Shown: positions 9,393 to 17,516 of the stretch, one piece after another
Layout of the letters: every line of letters starts with the position of its first letter
Numbering within the stretch: the first letter of the stretch is position 1
Assembly (NCBI GenBank): GCA_031291305.1
Contig: JARLJH010000015.1
Location: 1 to 64,000 of the forward strand
DNA: 64,000 bases
Reading direction: 5' to 3'
Origin: Rhodoferax sp.
Lineage (GTDB): Bacteria > Pseudomonadota > Gammaproteobacteria > Burkholderiales > Burkholderiaceae_C
Made by a program: the position numbers and the translations under genes
Notes under the pieces: generated by a model
Told to the model about the DNA's origin: nothing
Databases searched by the model: none
The model's input: the letters and a program-made list of their open reading frames with translations, nothing else

Positions 9393-9433
9393 AAAAAAAA
9401 TGCCTGCCAGCACCCTTGGGGCACCAGCAGGCA
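9393..9433 (-). terminator. Rho-independent terminator after the aldehyde dehydrogenase gene
   Basis: On the minus strand TGCCTGCTGGTGCCC and GGGTGCTGGCAGGCA can pair over 15 positions (several G-U pairs) around a short CAA loop, followed by eight T. It lies after the stop at 9457 and just before the aroD ribosome site, so it ends the upstream operon or attenuates aroD. Confidence 0.85.
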
Positions 9434-9456
9434 CTGTACGTCATGTGCAGGTTGAT

Positions 9457-10926
9457 TTAGCAGGCGCTGGCCATGTCTTCGGAGGTGAATTCGCCTTCTT
9501 CCAGCGCCGGGTCGTAGAACTCGCCAAACAGTTCCTTGTCGCTCGGGCGGTCTTCCTTGATCGGCACCGACACCCAGGTGGTGTTCATGTAGTGCTTGAG
9601 GCTGACGTTCTCGCTGATGACGTTGCCACCCCAAGTACCGCAGCCCAGGCTGGAGGTCATGGGCATGCCGTTGTTGAACGCACCGGCGTTGGCCTTGCTT
9701 TGCGGTTGGCGCACCATCATGCGGCTGACCGGTGCGGCCATGGCCAATTGGTGGATATGGTCCTGGTTGAACGAGTAGATGCCGCAGGAGTGGCCCTTGC
9801 CGCCCACTTCGTAAATGCCGCGCATCATCTTCAGAGCTTCGTCGAACGTGCCGTACTTGTACACCGCCAGCAGGGTGGTGAGCTTTTCACGCGAGAACGG
9901 GTACTCTTTGCCAATGCCATCACCGCGCACGATGATGAACTTGCGGTCTGCCGGGATGCTGAAACCGGCTGCTTCGGCCACCTTTTGCGGCGCAATTGCC
10001 ACGGTGTCGGCCAGGCGGTGGCCTTCATCGTCCCACATGGCTTTGCGTAGCGCAGCCTTCTCGGCATCGTTGGCCAGGTAGCCACCTTCCTTTTGCAGCT
10101 GTGCCAGCAGGGCGTCAAAAATGCCTTCCTGAATGATCAGGTTGCCGTCGGCCGAGCAGCCCGAGCCAAAGTCCGAGGTCTTGCTCAGACGCGTGTTGTA
10201 GGCGGCTTCTTCGATGTTGGCGGTTTCGTCAATCACCATGGTCGAGTTGCCCGCGCCCACACCATAGGCTGGGGTGCCCGAGCTGTAGGCGGCACGCACC
10301 ATCGGCTGGCCGCCGGTGGCGATGACCAGGTCGGCTTCGGCCATCAGCGCCTGCGACATCGGGATGTTCACGCGGGTCAGGCATTGCAGCAAGTCGGGCG
10401 GTGCGCCTTCTTTTTCCAGCGCTTCGCGCATCAGGCGAACGGTCTCGAAGCTGGTTTTTTTGGCGCGCGGGTGTGGCGAGAAGATGACGGCGTCACGCGC
10501 TTTGATGCCGTAAATGGCGTTGCCAGCGGGCGTCAGATCTGGGTTGGTGGTAGGCACGATGCAGGCCACCACACCGGCGGGCTTGCCGTATTTGACAATG
10601 CCCTTTTCAGGAATTTCTTCAATGATGCCGACGCTTTTCTGGCGCAGCGCATCGCGCAGGATGCCGCGGATCTTCATGCGCTTGCCCATGCGGCTGTCCG
10701 GGTCGCCCAGACGGCTTTCGGCAATGCCTTCGGCCACCAGACGGGTGAAGGTCTTCTTGTTGGAGACCGCCCAGGCCACGGCCTGACACAGACGGTCAAC
10801 ACGGGCCTGGTCATAGGTTTCGATGATCACCAAGGCCGCGCGGGCTTTGGCGAAGGCGGCGTCGAGTTCTTCGCGCTGCTCGGCGTTGATCTCGGTTTTT
10901 TTGAGTTCGGGCGGGATGTTGCTCAT
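9457..10926 (-). CDS. Acylating aldehyde dehydrogenase (sulfoacetaldehyde dehydrogenase SauS-like)
   Basis: This 489-residue protein belongs to the CoA-acylating aldehyde dehydrogenases (EutE, PduP, AdhE N-domain, SauS). It shows the NAD-site segment GVVACIVPTTNPDLTPAGNA (about 118-137), the IKARDAVIFSPHPRAKKTS motif and the nucleophile in SDFGSGCSAD (Cys257). The closest named relatives I recall are acylating sulfoacetaldehyde dehydrogenases, but substrate cannot be read from sequence. It would oxidise an aldehyde with NAD(P)+ and CoA to an acyl-CoA in the cytoplasm. Its ATG overlaps the stop of the TIM-barrel gene by 4 bp (ATGA), so the two are translationally coupled. The aldehyde is probably produced by the ThDP enzyme at the head of the operon (inference). 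Confidence 0.8.
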   Translation of the reverse strand: MSNIPPELKKTEINAEQREELDAAFAKARAALVIIETYDQARVDRLCQAVAWAVSNKKTFTRLVAEGIAESRLGDPDSRMGKRMKIRGILRDALRQKSVGIIEEIPEKGIVKYGKPAGVVACIVPTTNPDLTPAGNAIYGIKARDAVIFSPHPRAKKTSFETVRLMREALEKEGAPPDLLQCLTRVNIPMSQALMAEADLVIATGGQPMVRAAYSSGTPAYGVGAGNSTMVIDETANIEEAAYNTRLSKTSDFGSGCSADGNLIIQEGIFDALLAQLQKEGGYLANDAEKAALRKAMWDDEGHRLADTVAIAPQKVAEAAGFSIPADRKFIIVRGDGIGKEYPFSREKLTTLLAVYKYGTFDEALKMMRGIYEVGGKGHSCGIYSFNQDHIHQLAMAAPVSRMMVRQPQSKANAGAFNNGMPMTSSLGCGTWGGNVISENVSLKHYMNTTWVSVPIKEDRPSDKELFGEFYDPALEEGEFTSEDMASAC

Positions 10927-11771
10927 GCTACGGTCTCCAGGAGTTTGTTGATTTGGGGGGCGGGTTCGGTATCCAGATGGCGTTTGGCGGCTTGCAGGAT
11001 GTGGCGCGCCCAGCCTTCAAAGCCGATCTCGGCGCAAACCGAGTCGTTGGGAATTTCCAGCACATAGGTCATATCCTGCGGCATGGTGGCCAGGATGTCT
11101 TTGACACCAAATTCGCCCTCACCCGGAGCCAGACGGCAACTCCGTGCTTCGAATAGCGTAGCAGCCAGGTCGGCGGGCATGGCGGCTGACCCATCACAGA
11201 CGTGGGCGTAGTTAAACCATTGACGCGGCAATTCAGCCAAGGCCTGCAGGCTGGAGTGAGAGCGATAGAAATGCAGCATGTCCACCAGCATGCCGGCGTT
11301 GGGAGCCTGGGTGGCCTCCAGCACGGCGGTAGCGGTAGCTAGGTTGCCAGTTTCTGTCCACCACGGAAATTCCAGGTTTACCGTGATGCCCAGTGGCGCG
11401 GCCAACTCGCACAGGCGGGCAAAGCGGTCATGCGCGCGGGCACGGTCAGGGTCAGGCAGTTGCGCAATGATGTGGCGCGCACCCAGCTCGGCCGTGGCTT
11501 CCAGCAGCGGCTGGTACATCTCGGGGGTGTGGGCGGGGTCCATGCGGGCCAACTCCACGTCCCACACACGCACGCCGGTTTGCGCCAACGCGGCCTGGGT
11601 GGCGCGCATGGCCGCCGTGCTGGTGATGATGGGGTACAGCGGCTCAGTGTCGGTGACGCGCGTCAGGCGCAAACCAACGTACTCGTAGCCGGTGCGTGCG
11701 GCCACCTCAATCAGGTCTACCGGTGGCAGGCCGATGGCGCTTAGGTGCGCCAGGGAATACAAATGTTTCAT
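10923..11771 (-). CDS. Sugar phosphate isomerase/epimerase-like TIM-barrel protein
   Basis: The 282-residue protein is an AP-endonuclease-2-like TIM barrel. Metal-binding positions are likely in DVELARMDP (about 72), TVNLEFPWW (about 150), GMLVDMLHFYRSHSS (about 180) and TYVLEIPNDS (about 240), the usual Glu/Asp/His/Glu arrangement of xylose-isomerase-like enzymes. The family contains sugar isomerases, hydroxypyruvate isomerases, inosose dehydratases and 3-dehydroshikimate dehydratases. The last would fit the nearby aroD, but no residue decides this. The gene lies between the ThDP enzyme (26 bp gap) and the aldehyde dehydrogenase (4 bp overlap), so all three should act in one pathway. Confidence 0.75.
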   Translation of the reverse strand: MKHLYSLAHLSAIGLPPVDLIEVAARTGYEYVGLRLTRVTDTEPLYPIITSTAAMRATQAALAQTGVRVWDVELARMDPAHTPEMYQPLLEATAELGARHIIAQLPDPDRARAHDRFARLCELAAPLGITVNLEFPWWTETGNLATATAVLEATQAPNAGMLVDMLHFYRSHSSLQALAELPRQWFNYAHVCDGSAAMPADLAATLFEARSCRLAPGEGEFGVKDILATMPQDMTYVLEIPNDSVCAEIGFEGWARHILQAAKRHLDTEPAPQINKLLETVA

Positions 11772-11797
11772 GCGTTAGCCCTCGTGTTTTAAGGATT

Positions 11798-13576
11798 TCA
11801 TGCTTTGTTTTGCAGAGCACTGGTGTCCGCGTGATGCACCTTCTTGCCGGGGGAGTAGATGTCCATGATGTTCCAGTGGCCGGCGGTCTCGACCGGGGCG
11901 TTCTGCATGGCCACGTCGATGACAAACGGTTTGTTGGCGGCCATGGCACGTTCCAGTGCTGGCTTGAACTCATCAGCCGTGGTCACGCGCACACCTTCGG
12001 CCCCATAAGCGCGGGCGATGGCGGCAAAGTCGGCCTGGAAGGGGACGCCGTCCTTGAAGAACAGCGTGCCCGTGGTGGTGCCGTAATGCGCCAATTGCAG
12101 ACCGGCAATGGTGCCAAAGGCGCAGTTGTTCATGATCACCCAGATGACCGGCACATTGCTTTCCACCGCAGTGGCGAGCATGGCCGGGTTCTGGCCGAAA
12201 CCGCCGTCACCCACCAATGACACCACCACACGGTCCGGGCAGGCCAACTTGGCACCAATGGCCGCGGGGGCACCAAAACCCATGGTGGCAAAACCGCCCG
12301 GCGTCAGAATGCTGCCCGGTGTATAGATCGGGAATTGCTGGCCCACACCGTTCTTGTTCCAGCCCACGTCGGTAGTGATGATCACGTCGCGCGGCAACAC
12401 CGCACGTGCGTCCGCCAGGATGCGCTCAGGGCGCATCGGGAAGGCTTTGCTTTGCTGGGCCGTAACCAAACCAGCGTTGAACGTGGTTCGGTTGGCAGCC
12501 ATTTCGGCTTTGAGTGCGTCGTTCTTGAAACCCGCTGGGTAAAGCTTTTTGGCGATGCGGTTCAAGACTTTCAGCGCCTGCTTCAGGTCCGCCACGGCGC
12601 CGATCTGCACGGGGTAATTGCGCCCGATCTCGCTCGGGTCGATGTCGATGTGCATCAGCTTCGTTTTGCTGAAGTCAAAGGTGTATTCCTTTTCCCACGA
12701 ACTGCAGTCGGCCTCGGCAAAGCGCGTGCCCAGGCCCAGGATCAGGTCAGCGTTGAGGCACTTGTCGTTGATGAACTTCGTGCCCCAGAAACCGGTCATG
12801 CCCAGGATGAAGGGGTGATCGTCAGGCAGAACGCCCTTGCCCATCAGGCTGTGCGACACCGGCAGACTCATGTGGTCCACAAACTCTTGCAATTCCGCCG
12901 TCGCGTTGGCCAGGGCGATGCCACCGCCCACATGCAGCTGCGGTTTTTTGGCGGCGACCAGCGCCTGGATGATTTCAGTGGCCACCTCATCGTCGATGGA
13001 CGGGGTGTGCAGCTTCTTGGTGTGCTGTTTGAGCCTGGCGAACAGTTCTACGCCTACTTCTTTAGAGAAGATGTCCATCGGCACCGACACCAGCACCGGG
13101 CCGGGACGCCCGGTTTCCGCCAGCTGGAAGGCCTTTTCGATGATTTCCGGGAACAGATCGGGGCGGTCCACACGCCAGACACGCTTGCAAAACGGCCGGT
13201 ACATCTCGGACTGCGAGGCGTCGGCGTGCAGATTCACTTCCTGGTGCGGGCCCTTGCCGTAGTAGTGGCTGGGCACGTCACCGGCAATCACCACCATGGG
13301 CACCGAATCGAGCGCGGCGTTGGCGACGCCGGTTGCGGCATTGGTCAGTCCCGGGCCAAGGTGGCTGAGCACGACCGCTGTCGTCTTCTTGGCACGGGCA
13401 TAGCCGTCTGCAGCGTGGGCGGCGACCTGTTCGTGGCGGGTGTTGATGAATTTGATGGAGCTTTTTTCCAGCGCCGTGAGCACGGCAATGTTGGTGTGAC
13501 CGCACAGGCCGAAGATGTACTCAACACCGCGGTCTTCCAGATACTTGACCAGTTGGTGGGAAATCAGATCTTTCAT
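11798..13576 (-). CDS. Thiamine-diphosphate-dependent enzyme, acetolactate-synthase-like
   Basis: This 592-residue protein has the three domains of the POX/ALS family: pyrimidine-binding (catalytic Glu49 in NTRHEQVAAHAADGYARA), a central domain (about 190-330, LHVGGGIALANATAELQEF) and a PP-binding domain with the ThDP motif beginning GDGGFGQNPAM and closing in IMNN. Family members carboligate or decarboxylate 2-oxo acids. It is not a close match to sulfoacetaldehyde acetyltransferase (Xsc) or to biosynthetic IlvB, and no small subunit gene is nearby. As the first gene of an operon with an acylating aldehyde dehydrogenase it may be a 2-oxoacid decarboxylase that supplies the aldehyde. The 320 bp upstream region carries inverted and direct repeats that look regulatory. 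Confidence 0.82.
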   Translation of the reverse strand: MKDLISHQLVKYLEDRGVEYIFGLCGHTNIAVLTALEKSSIKFINTRHEQVAAHAADGYARAKKTTAVVLSHLGPGLTNAATGVANAALDSVPMVVIAGDVPSHYYGKGPHQEVNLHADASQSEMYRPFCKRVWRVDRPDLFPEIIEKAFQLAETGRPGPVLVSVPMDIFSKEVGVELFARLKQHTKKLHTPSIDDEVATEIIQALVAAKKPQLHVGGGIALANATAELQEFVDHMSLPVSHSLMGKGVLPDDHPFILGMTGFWGTKFINDKCLNADLILGLGTRFAEADCSSWEKEYTFDFSKTKLMHIDIDPSEIGRNYPVQIGAVADLKQALKVLNRIAKKLYPAGFKNDALKAEMAANRTTFNAGLVTAQQSKAFPMRPERILADARAVLPRDVIITTDVGWNKNGVGQQFPIYTPGSILTPGGFATMGFGAPAAIGAKLACPDRVVVSLVGDGGFGQNPAMLATAVESNVPVIWVIMNNCAFGTIAGLQLAHYGTTTGTLFFKDGVPFQADFAAIARAYGAEGVRVTTADEFKPALERAMAANKPFVIDVAMQNAPVETAGHWNIMDIYSPGKKVHHADTSALQNKA

Positions 13577-13900
13577 TTTTGTCTCCGGTGGTAGTGGGGT
13601 GCCAAGCGGATATGCAAGGCTGGAAATGATCGATAATCGCTTGATTGGCGAGAATTTCTCGTTACTTTAGCTTTTTCAGGCGATTTGTAAAACAAAAAGA
13701 TGTCTTGAATGATCGCTAATCGCCCAAAGTTGTACGATTATCGTTCGTAACTAGGGTTTGTACTATTTGGTACAAAATGTGTGCAACTGCGCCGATGGGG
13801 CGGTTCGCCCCGATGCGTTGTCGCTGGCCGCATGGTTGGATAGCTATTTATCAAATTTATAGCTATCAGCCCTTTTGTAATGGGGCTAGAGGGTGATTTC
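13577..13900. promoter_or_regulatory. Regulatory region upstream of the ThDP-enzyme operon
   Basis: Two direct copies of AATGATCGNTAATCGC lie at 13625-13640 and 13708-13723, with a related inverted CGATTATCG at about 13735. A 7-bp inverted repeat TTTGTAC-N6-GTACAAA lies at 13757-13776. These look like binding sites for one or two regulators, but no regulator in the window can be assigned to them. No coding frame is supported. The left part of a dispersed repeat (13838-13893) also lies here. Confidence 0.5.
13838..13893. repeat. Dispersed palindromic repeat, copy C
   Basis: The plus strand reads TAGCTATTTATCAAATTTAT, then AGCTATCAGCCC and GGGGCTAGAGGG. It sits immediately downstream of the tetR stop and may serve as its 3' hairpin. 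Confidence 0.55.
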
Positions 13901-14554
13901 TTAGAATCCGCAGCCGCGCAGCAGAAGGCTCACCACATGTTCTGTGGCCTGCGTCTGGTCGTCAGGTGTGAGCTCAGCATGGCCAAGGACGGCGCATACC
14001 TGCACTTCAAAGTCGGCATAGGTCTGGGTCGCGGCCCAGATGGTGAAAAACAGGTGTACCGGGTCCACCGGGGCCATGCGGCCAGTGCGCACCCACTCGG
14101 CAATGACCTCGGCCTTGGCCAGCATCAGTTCGCGCAAGTCGGTGGCCAGCAAGGTTTTAACCACAGGGGCGCCGTGCAGCAATTCATTGGCAAACACGCG
14201 TGAGGCGTCCGGACGCGCGATGGCCAGTGCCATCTTGGCACGAATGTAGGCCTCAATCGCGGTTTTGGGGTCGGCTGCGGCGTGGATGACGTGGGTGGGT
14301 TCAAGCCAGTCTTGCAGGGTCTGTGCCAGCACGGCGCGATACAGGTCCTGCTTGGACCCAAAGTAGTAGTGCAGGTTGGCCTTGGGCAGGCCCGCCTGCT
14401 CGGCAATGGCGGCCATGGTGGCGCCACCAAACCCGGCACCGGCAAACACGCGTTCGGCGGCGGCCAGGATGTGCGCCTCGTTGGCTTGGCGAATCTGGCC
14501 CTTGGTGGCATCGTCTGCCGCCGTGGTGAGTTGTTGGCTGGAGAGGGGCGTCAT
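13901..14554 (-). CDS. TetR-family regulator, RutR-like
   Basis: Starting at the ATG at 14554 the product is 217 residues, the normal size; the frame extends upstream but into the substrate-binding gene. The N-terminal helix-turn-helix reads AAERVFAGAGFGGATMAAIA then AGLPKANLHYYFGSKQDLYR (about residues 25-65), close to RutR (YcdC). The C-terminal ligand domain (about 90-205) contains ANELLHGAP and WAATQTYADFEVQV, also RutR-like. RutR of E. coli senses uracil and thymine. It is encoded 60 bp after the ABC substrate-binding gene, at the distal end of that operon, and a RutR-like site lies in front of the operon (18389-18404). Autoregulation through that site is the natural inference. The ligand is probably a pyrimidine. 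Confidence 0.85.
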   Translation of the reverse strand: MTPLSSQQLTTAADDATKGQIRQANEAHILAAAERVFAGAGFGGATMAAIAEQAGLPKANLHYYFGSKQDLYRAVLAQTLQDWLEPTHVIHAAADPKTAIEAYIRAKMALAIARPDASRVFANELLHGAPVVKTLLATDLRELMLAKAEVIAEWVRTGRMAPVDPVHLFFTIWAATQTYADFEVQVCAVLGHAELTPDDQTQATEHVVSLLLRGCGF

Positions 14555-14613
14555 GATCGAAAAAAGGGCCTTGGCCGTGAGGACAAGACCCTTTGTTGGC
14601 GGGAGCAGGTTGT

Positions 14614-15630
14614 TTACTTGGCAGCAGCGTCCCACACGGCATGGGTGTAGGCGTCTTTGCCCGGGTCTTTCTTGATCACCGGCGAGCTGCCCGCGGCCAG
14701 CAGCACCTTGACGGTGCGCTCATAGGCGGCGGGGTCCAGGTAGCCCATCTTCGGCGTATTGGCGTTGCTGATCAGCTTGGCCACATTCTCCATCTGGCGC
14801 AATTGCACCTTTTCGCTGGCGCTGCCCGACATGTCGGCGGCCACCACGATCTTGGCTGCCTCAGCCGGGTTTTTCACGGCTTCGTTCCAACCCTTGAAGG
14901 TGGCCTTGAGGAACTTGCCCATCTTTGCGACAAACGCTGGGTCTTTCAGCTTGGGTGCCAGGACATACAAGCCGTCTTCCAGCGAGGCCACACCTTCTTT
15001 TTCATAGAAGAAGGTGACCAGATCGCTTTCCTTGGCGCCCGCGTCCACCACTTGCCAGTATTCGTTGTAAATCATGGTGGAGATACACGCCGCCTGGTTC
15101 TGCAGCAGTGGGTCCACATTGAAGCCCTGCTTCAGGATGGTGATGTCTTTGCCCGGCTTGTAGCCCAGCTTGGCCATCCAATTCAGGAACGGGTATTCGT
15201 TGCCGCCATACCAGACACCCAGGGTCTTGCCCTTGAAGTCTTTGGGTGAGGTCACGCCGCTGGATTTTTTGCAGGTCAGCATCAGGCCGGACTTGTCAAA
15301 CACCTGGGCAATGTTGACCAGCGGCACACCGGCTTCGCGCGCGGCCAGGGCGTCGGGCATCCAGTTCACCACCACGTCGGCACCGTTACCAGCAATCACC
15401 TGCACCGGCGAAATATCGGGGCCGCCCGGTTTGATGGTCACGTCCAGACCGGCGTCCTTGTAATAGCCCTTGCTTTGCGCCACGTAGTAACCAGCAAACT
15501 GCGCCTGCGGCAGCCACTTGAGCTGCACCGTCACCTTGTCGGCGGCCACGGCACTCAGGCTGGCGGTCATGCCGCAAACAGCCAGCACAGCAGCCAACAG
15601 GCCGCTGGTGAACTTGGAAGAACGAATCAT
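14614..15630 (-). CDS. ABC transporter substrate-binding protein, NMT1/THI5-like
   Basis: The 338-residue protein has a Sec signal peptide ending at SAVAADK. The mature N-terminus VTVQLKWLPQAQFAGYYVAQ with GYYKDAGLDVTIKPGG is the signature of NMT1/THI5-like periplasmic receptors that bind pyrimidines, HMP-like compounds or related ring substrates. Further family motifs are GADVVVNWMPDALAAREAG and LGVWYGGNEYPFLNWMAKLG. It would hand its ligand to the two permeases encoded upstream (30 bp gap). The presence of a RutR-like regulator favours a pyrimidine or pyrimidine breakdown product; this is inference. Confidence 0.85.
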   Translation of the reverse strand: MIRSSKFTSGLLAAVLAVCGMTASLSAVAADKVTVQLKWLPQAQFAGYYVAQSKGYYKDAGLDVTIKPGGPDISPVQVIAGNGADVVVNWMPDALAAREAGVPLVNIAQVFDKSGLMLTCKKSSGVTSPKDFKGKTLGVWYGGNEYPFLNWMAKLGYKPGKDITILKQGFNVDPLLQNQAACISTMIYNEYWQVVDAGAKESDLVTFFYEKEGVASLEDGLYVLAPKLKDPAFVAKMGKFLKATFKGWNEAVKNPAEAAKIVVAADMSGSASEKVQLRQMENVAKLISNANTPKMGYLDPAAYERTVKVLLAAGSSPVIKKDPGKDAYTHAVWDAAAK

Positions 15631-15660
15631 GGGAAAGCTCCTTTGGGGTTGGGGGAAAAA

Positions 15661-16620
15661 TCAGACGCCTCGTACGGAGGGGTGCCAAAACGCGGCACGC
15701 CGCTCAAACTGGACCAGCACCGCATAGGCCACAGAACCCGTGACGGCCGCCACCACAATGGCGCTCCACACCAGAGGCATGTTCATGCGTGACGCTTCGG
15801 TCGAAATGCGGAAACCCAACCCGGAGGTGGGTGAGCCAAAAAATTCCGCCACGATGGCACCAATCAGCGCCAGCGTAGCGTTGATCTTGAGCGCGCCGAA
15901 GATGAACGGCATGGCCGACGGCAGGCGCAGCGCCAGCAGGGTGCGGCTGTAGCTGGCGGCATAGCTGTACATCAGCTCACGTTCCAGCTTGCCCGATGCC
16001 TTGAGTCCGGCCAGGGTAGAGACCATCATCGGGAAAAACGTCATCAGCACCACCACGGCGGCTTTGGAGGGCCATTCAAAGCCAAACCACATGACCGCGA
16101 TGGGCGCCACCGCCACCAAGGGTACGGTGCTGGTGAGTGACGCCAGGGGCAGCAGCCCGCGCTGCAAAAAAGGTTGACGGTCAATCGCCACTGCCACGGC
16201 AAACCCCAGTCCAGACCCCAATGCCCAGCCAATCAACACGGCCTTCAGTACGGTTTGCACAAAGTCGCCCCACAGCACGTCGCTGTGCTCGCCCATGGAC
16301 TGCAAGATCAATCCCGGCGGCGGCAACAACACGCGCGGCACGTCAAAAGCCACGACCAACACTTGCCAGAAGTAAATGATCCAGACGCCAAACAGAGCCG
16401 CGGTGGCCATGCCCACCCAGCGGCGACCATCCAGCGCGGCCATCAGGCGCACCGATTGCACGGCCAGCGCGGCGAGCACGACGGTGGCACCCCAGAACAG
16501 CGCACCCGGCGTGGCGCCGTCAGGCAACGTGCCTTGCGCCGCCGGGTGCATGAACAACAAGGCTGCGCCAATCAGGCTGAGCAGTGCAAACAAAGCAGCG
16601 ATCCAGCGTTGGCGCTTCAT
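15661..16620 (-). CDS. ABC transporter permease
   Basis: From the ATG at 16620 the protein has 319 residues and about eight hydrophobic segments. The cytoplasmic EAA loop is visible as SYAASYSRTLLALRLPSAMPF, with the preceding LTSTVPLVAVAPIAVMWFGF typical of the SsuC/ThiX type. The ATG overlaps the stop of the preceding permease gene by 4 bp, which decides this start over one 33 codons upstream. It forms the membrane channel together with the neighbouring permease. It has more N-terminal membrane segments than common SsuC proteins, probably an extra N-terminal helix pair. Confidence 0.85.
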   Translation of the reverse strand: MKRQRWIAALFALLSLIGAALLFMHPAAQGTLPDGATPGALFWGATVVLAALAVQSVRLMAALDGRRWVGMATAALFGVWIIYFWQVLVVAFDVPRVLLPPPGLILQSMGEHSDVLWGDFVQTVLKAVLIGWALGSGLGFAVAVAIDRQPFLQRGLLPLASLTSTVPLVAVAPIAVMWFGFEWPSKAAVVVLMTFFPMMVSTLAGLKASGKLERELMYSYAASYSRTLLALRLPSAMPFIFGALKINATLALIGAIVAEFFGSPTSGLGFRISTEASRMNMPLVWSAIVVAAVTGSVAYAVLVQFERRAAFWHPSVRGV

Positions 16621-17516
16621 GCCTGGCCTCCGCGGCGGCTCAGTACCAAGCGCTCGACGCCCGCCACCGCAGCGGTCAGTGTCAGGCCCAACAGCGCCGA
16701 CATCACCAACGCCGACCATATCTGGATGGTGTTGCCGTAGTAAGAGCCGGTGAGCAGGCGTGCACCAAGTCCTGCGACTGCTCCGGTCGGCAGTTCAGCC
16801 ACCATGGCCCCCACCAGACCCGCCGCAATACCGACGCGCAACGCCGGGAACAAAAACGGCAAGGAAGCGGGCAAACGCAGCAGCCACAGCGCCTGCCACT
16901 TGCTGGCCGCATAGGTGTGCATCATTTCGGTCTCGATCTTTTGCGGCGAGCGCAAGCCCTGCACCATGGCCACGGTGACCGGGAAGAAGCACAGGTACAT
17001 GGCGATCACCGCCTTGGGCGCCGTGCCAGAGAAACCCAGGCTACCCAGAATCACCAGCACGATCGGTGCAATCGCCAGCACTGGCACGGTTTGCGAGGCC
17101 ACGATCCACGGCAGCAGGGCGCGGTCCAGCGTGCGCGAATGCACGATCAGTACCGCCAGCCCCAGCCCCAGCAGGGTGCCCATCACAAAGCCCCACAGCG
17201 TGGATTGGGCGGTGACGGCCACGTGAAACAACAGGTTGCGCGGCGAAGTCACCGGCCAGTCCACCAGGCTTTTCCAGAAATCCAGCGCCACCTGATGCGG
17301 GGCGGGCAACACCGGTCGATCCATGCTCAGTGTGGCGGACACCAGTTGCTGCCAGGTCCAGGGTGCATCTGAGGGCAGCACCCGTTCGATGGCACCAGCG
17401 GCGTTCATCCAGATGGCGCCCAGGTACCAGATCACCAGTACGGCCAGCAGGATCACCACCACCGGCAGGCCATCGCGCTGCAGGCGTTGCGCCAGACCGC
17501 CGTTGGCCTTAGTCAT
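16617..17516 (-). CDS. ABC transporter permease
   Basis: Starting at ATG 17516 (MTKANGGLAQ) the product has 299 residues with about six membrane helices. Its EAA loop reads TYAASKWQALWLLRLPASLP, preceded by ASQTVPVLAIAPIVLVILGS. The start overlaps the ATPase stop by 8 bp, so the ATPase, the two permeases and the receptor form one tightly coupled operon. It pairs with the second permease to give a heterodimeric channel. An alternative start three codons upstream (17525) is possible. Confidence 0.85.
   Translation of the reverse strand: MTKANGGLAQRLQRDGLPVVVILLAVLVIWYLGAIWMNAAGAIERVLPSDAPWTWQQLVSATLSMDRPVLPAPHQVALDFWKSLVDWPVTSPRNLLFHVAVTAQSTLWGFVMGTLLGLGLAVLIVHSRTLDRALLPWIVASQTVPVLAIAPIVLVILGSLGFSGTAPKAVIAMYLCFFPVTVAMVQGLRSPQKIETEMMHTYAASKWQALWLLRLPASLPFLFPALRVGIAAGLVGAMVAELPTGAVAGLGARLLTGSYYGNTIQIWSALVMSALLGLTLTAAVAGVERLVLSRRGGQA

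Noticed and set aside
9380-9634. An 85-codon N-terminal extension of the aroD frame
   Set aside because: It runs through a terminator and into the next gene, and the extra residues have no similarity to type I dehydroquinate dehydratases.
10093-11067. A 324-codon plus-strand frame opposite the aldehyde dehydrogenase gene
   Set aside because: It is an antisense shadow across two genuine coupled genes with no domain of its own.
11798-13576. Assignment of the ThDP enzyme as sulfoacetaldehyde acetyltransferase (Xsc)
   Set aside because: The N-terminal and central motifs do not resemble Xsc, despite the SauS-like partner; it was left as acetolactate-synthase-like.
12335-13594. A 419-codon plus-strand frame opposite the ThDP enzyme gene
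   Set aside because: It is the antisense shadow of a well-conserved enzyme in GC-rich DNA; the product has no recognisable domain.
13901-14635. A longer TetR start at 14635
   Set aside because: It would overlap the substrate-binding gene; the ATG at 14554 gives the normal RutR-like length.
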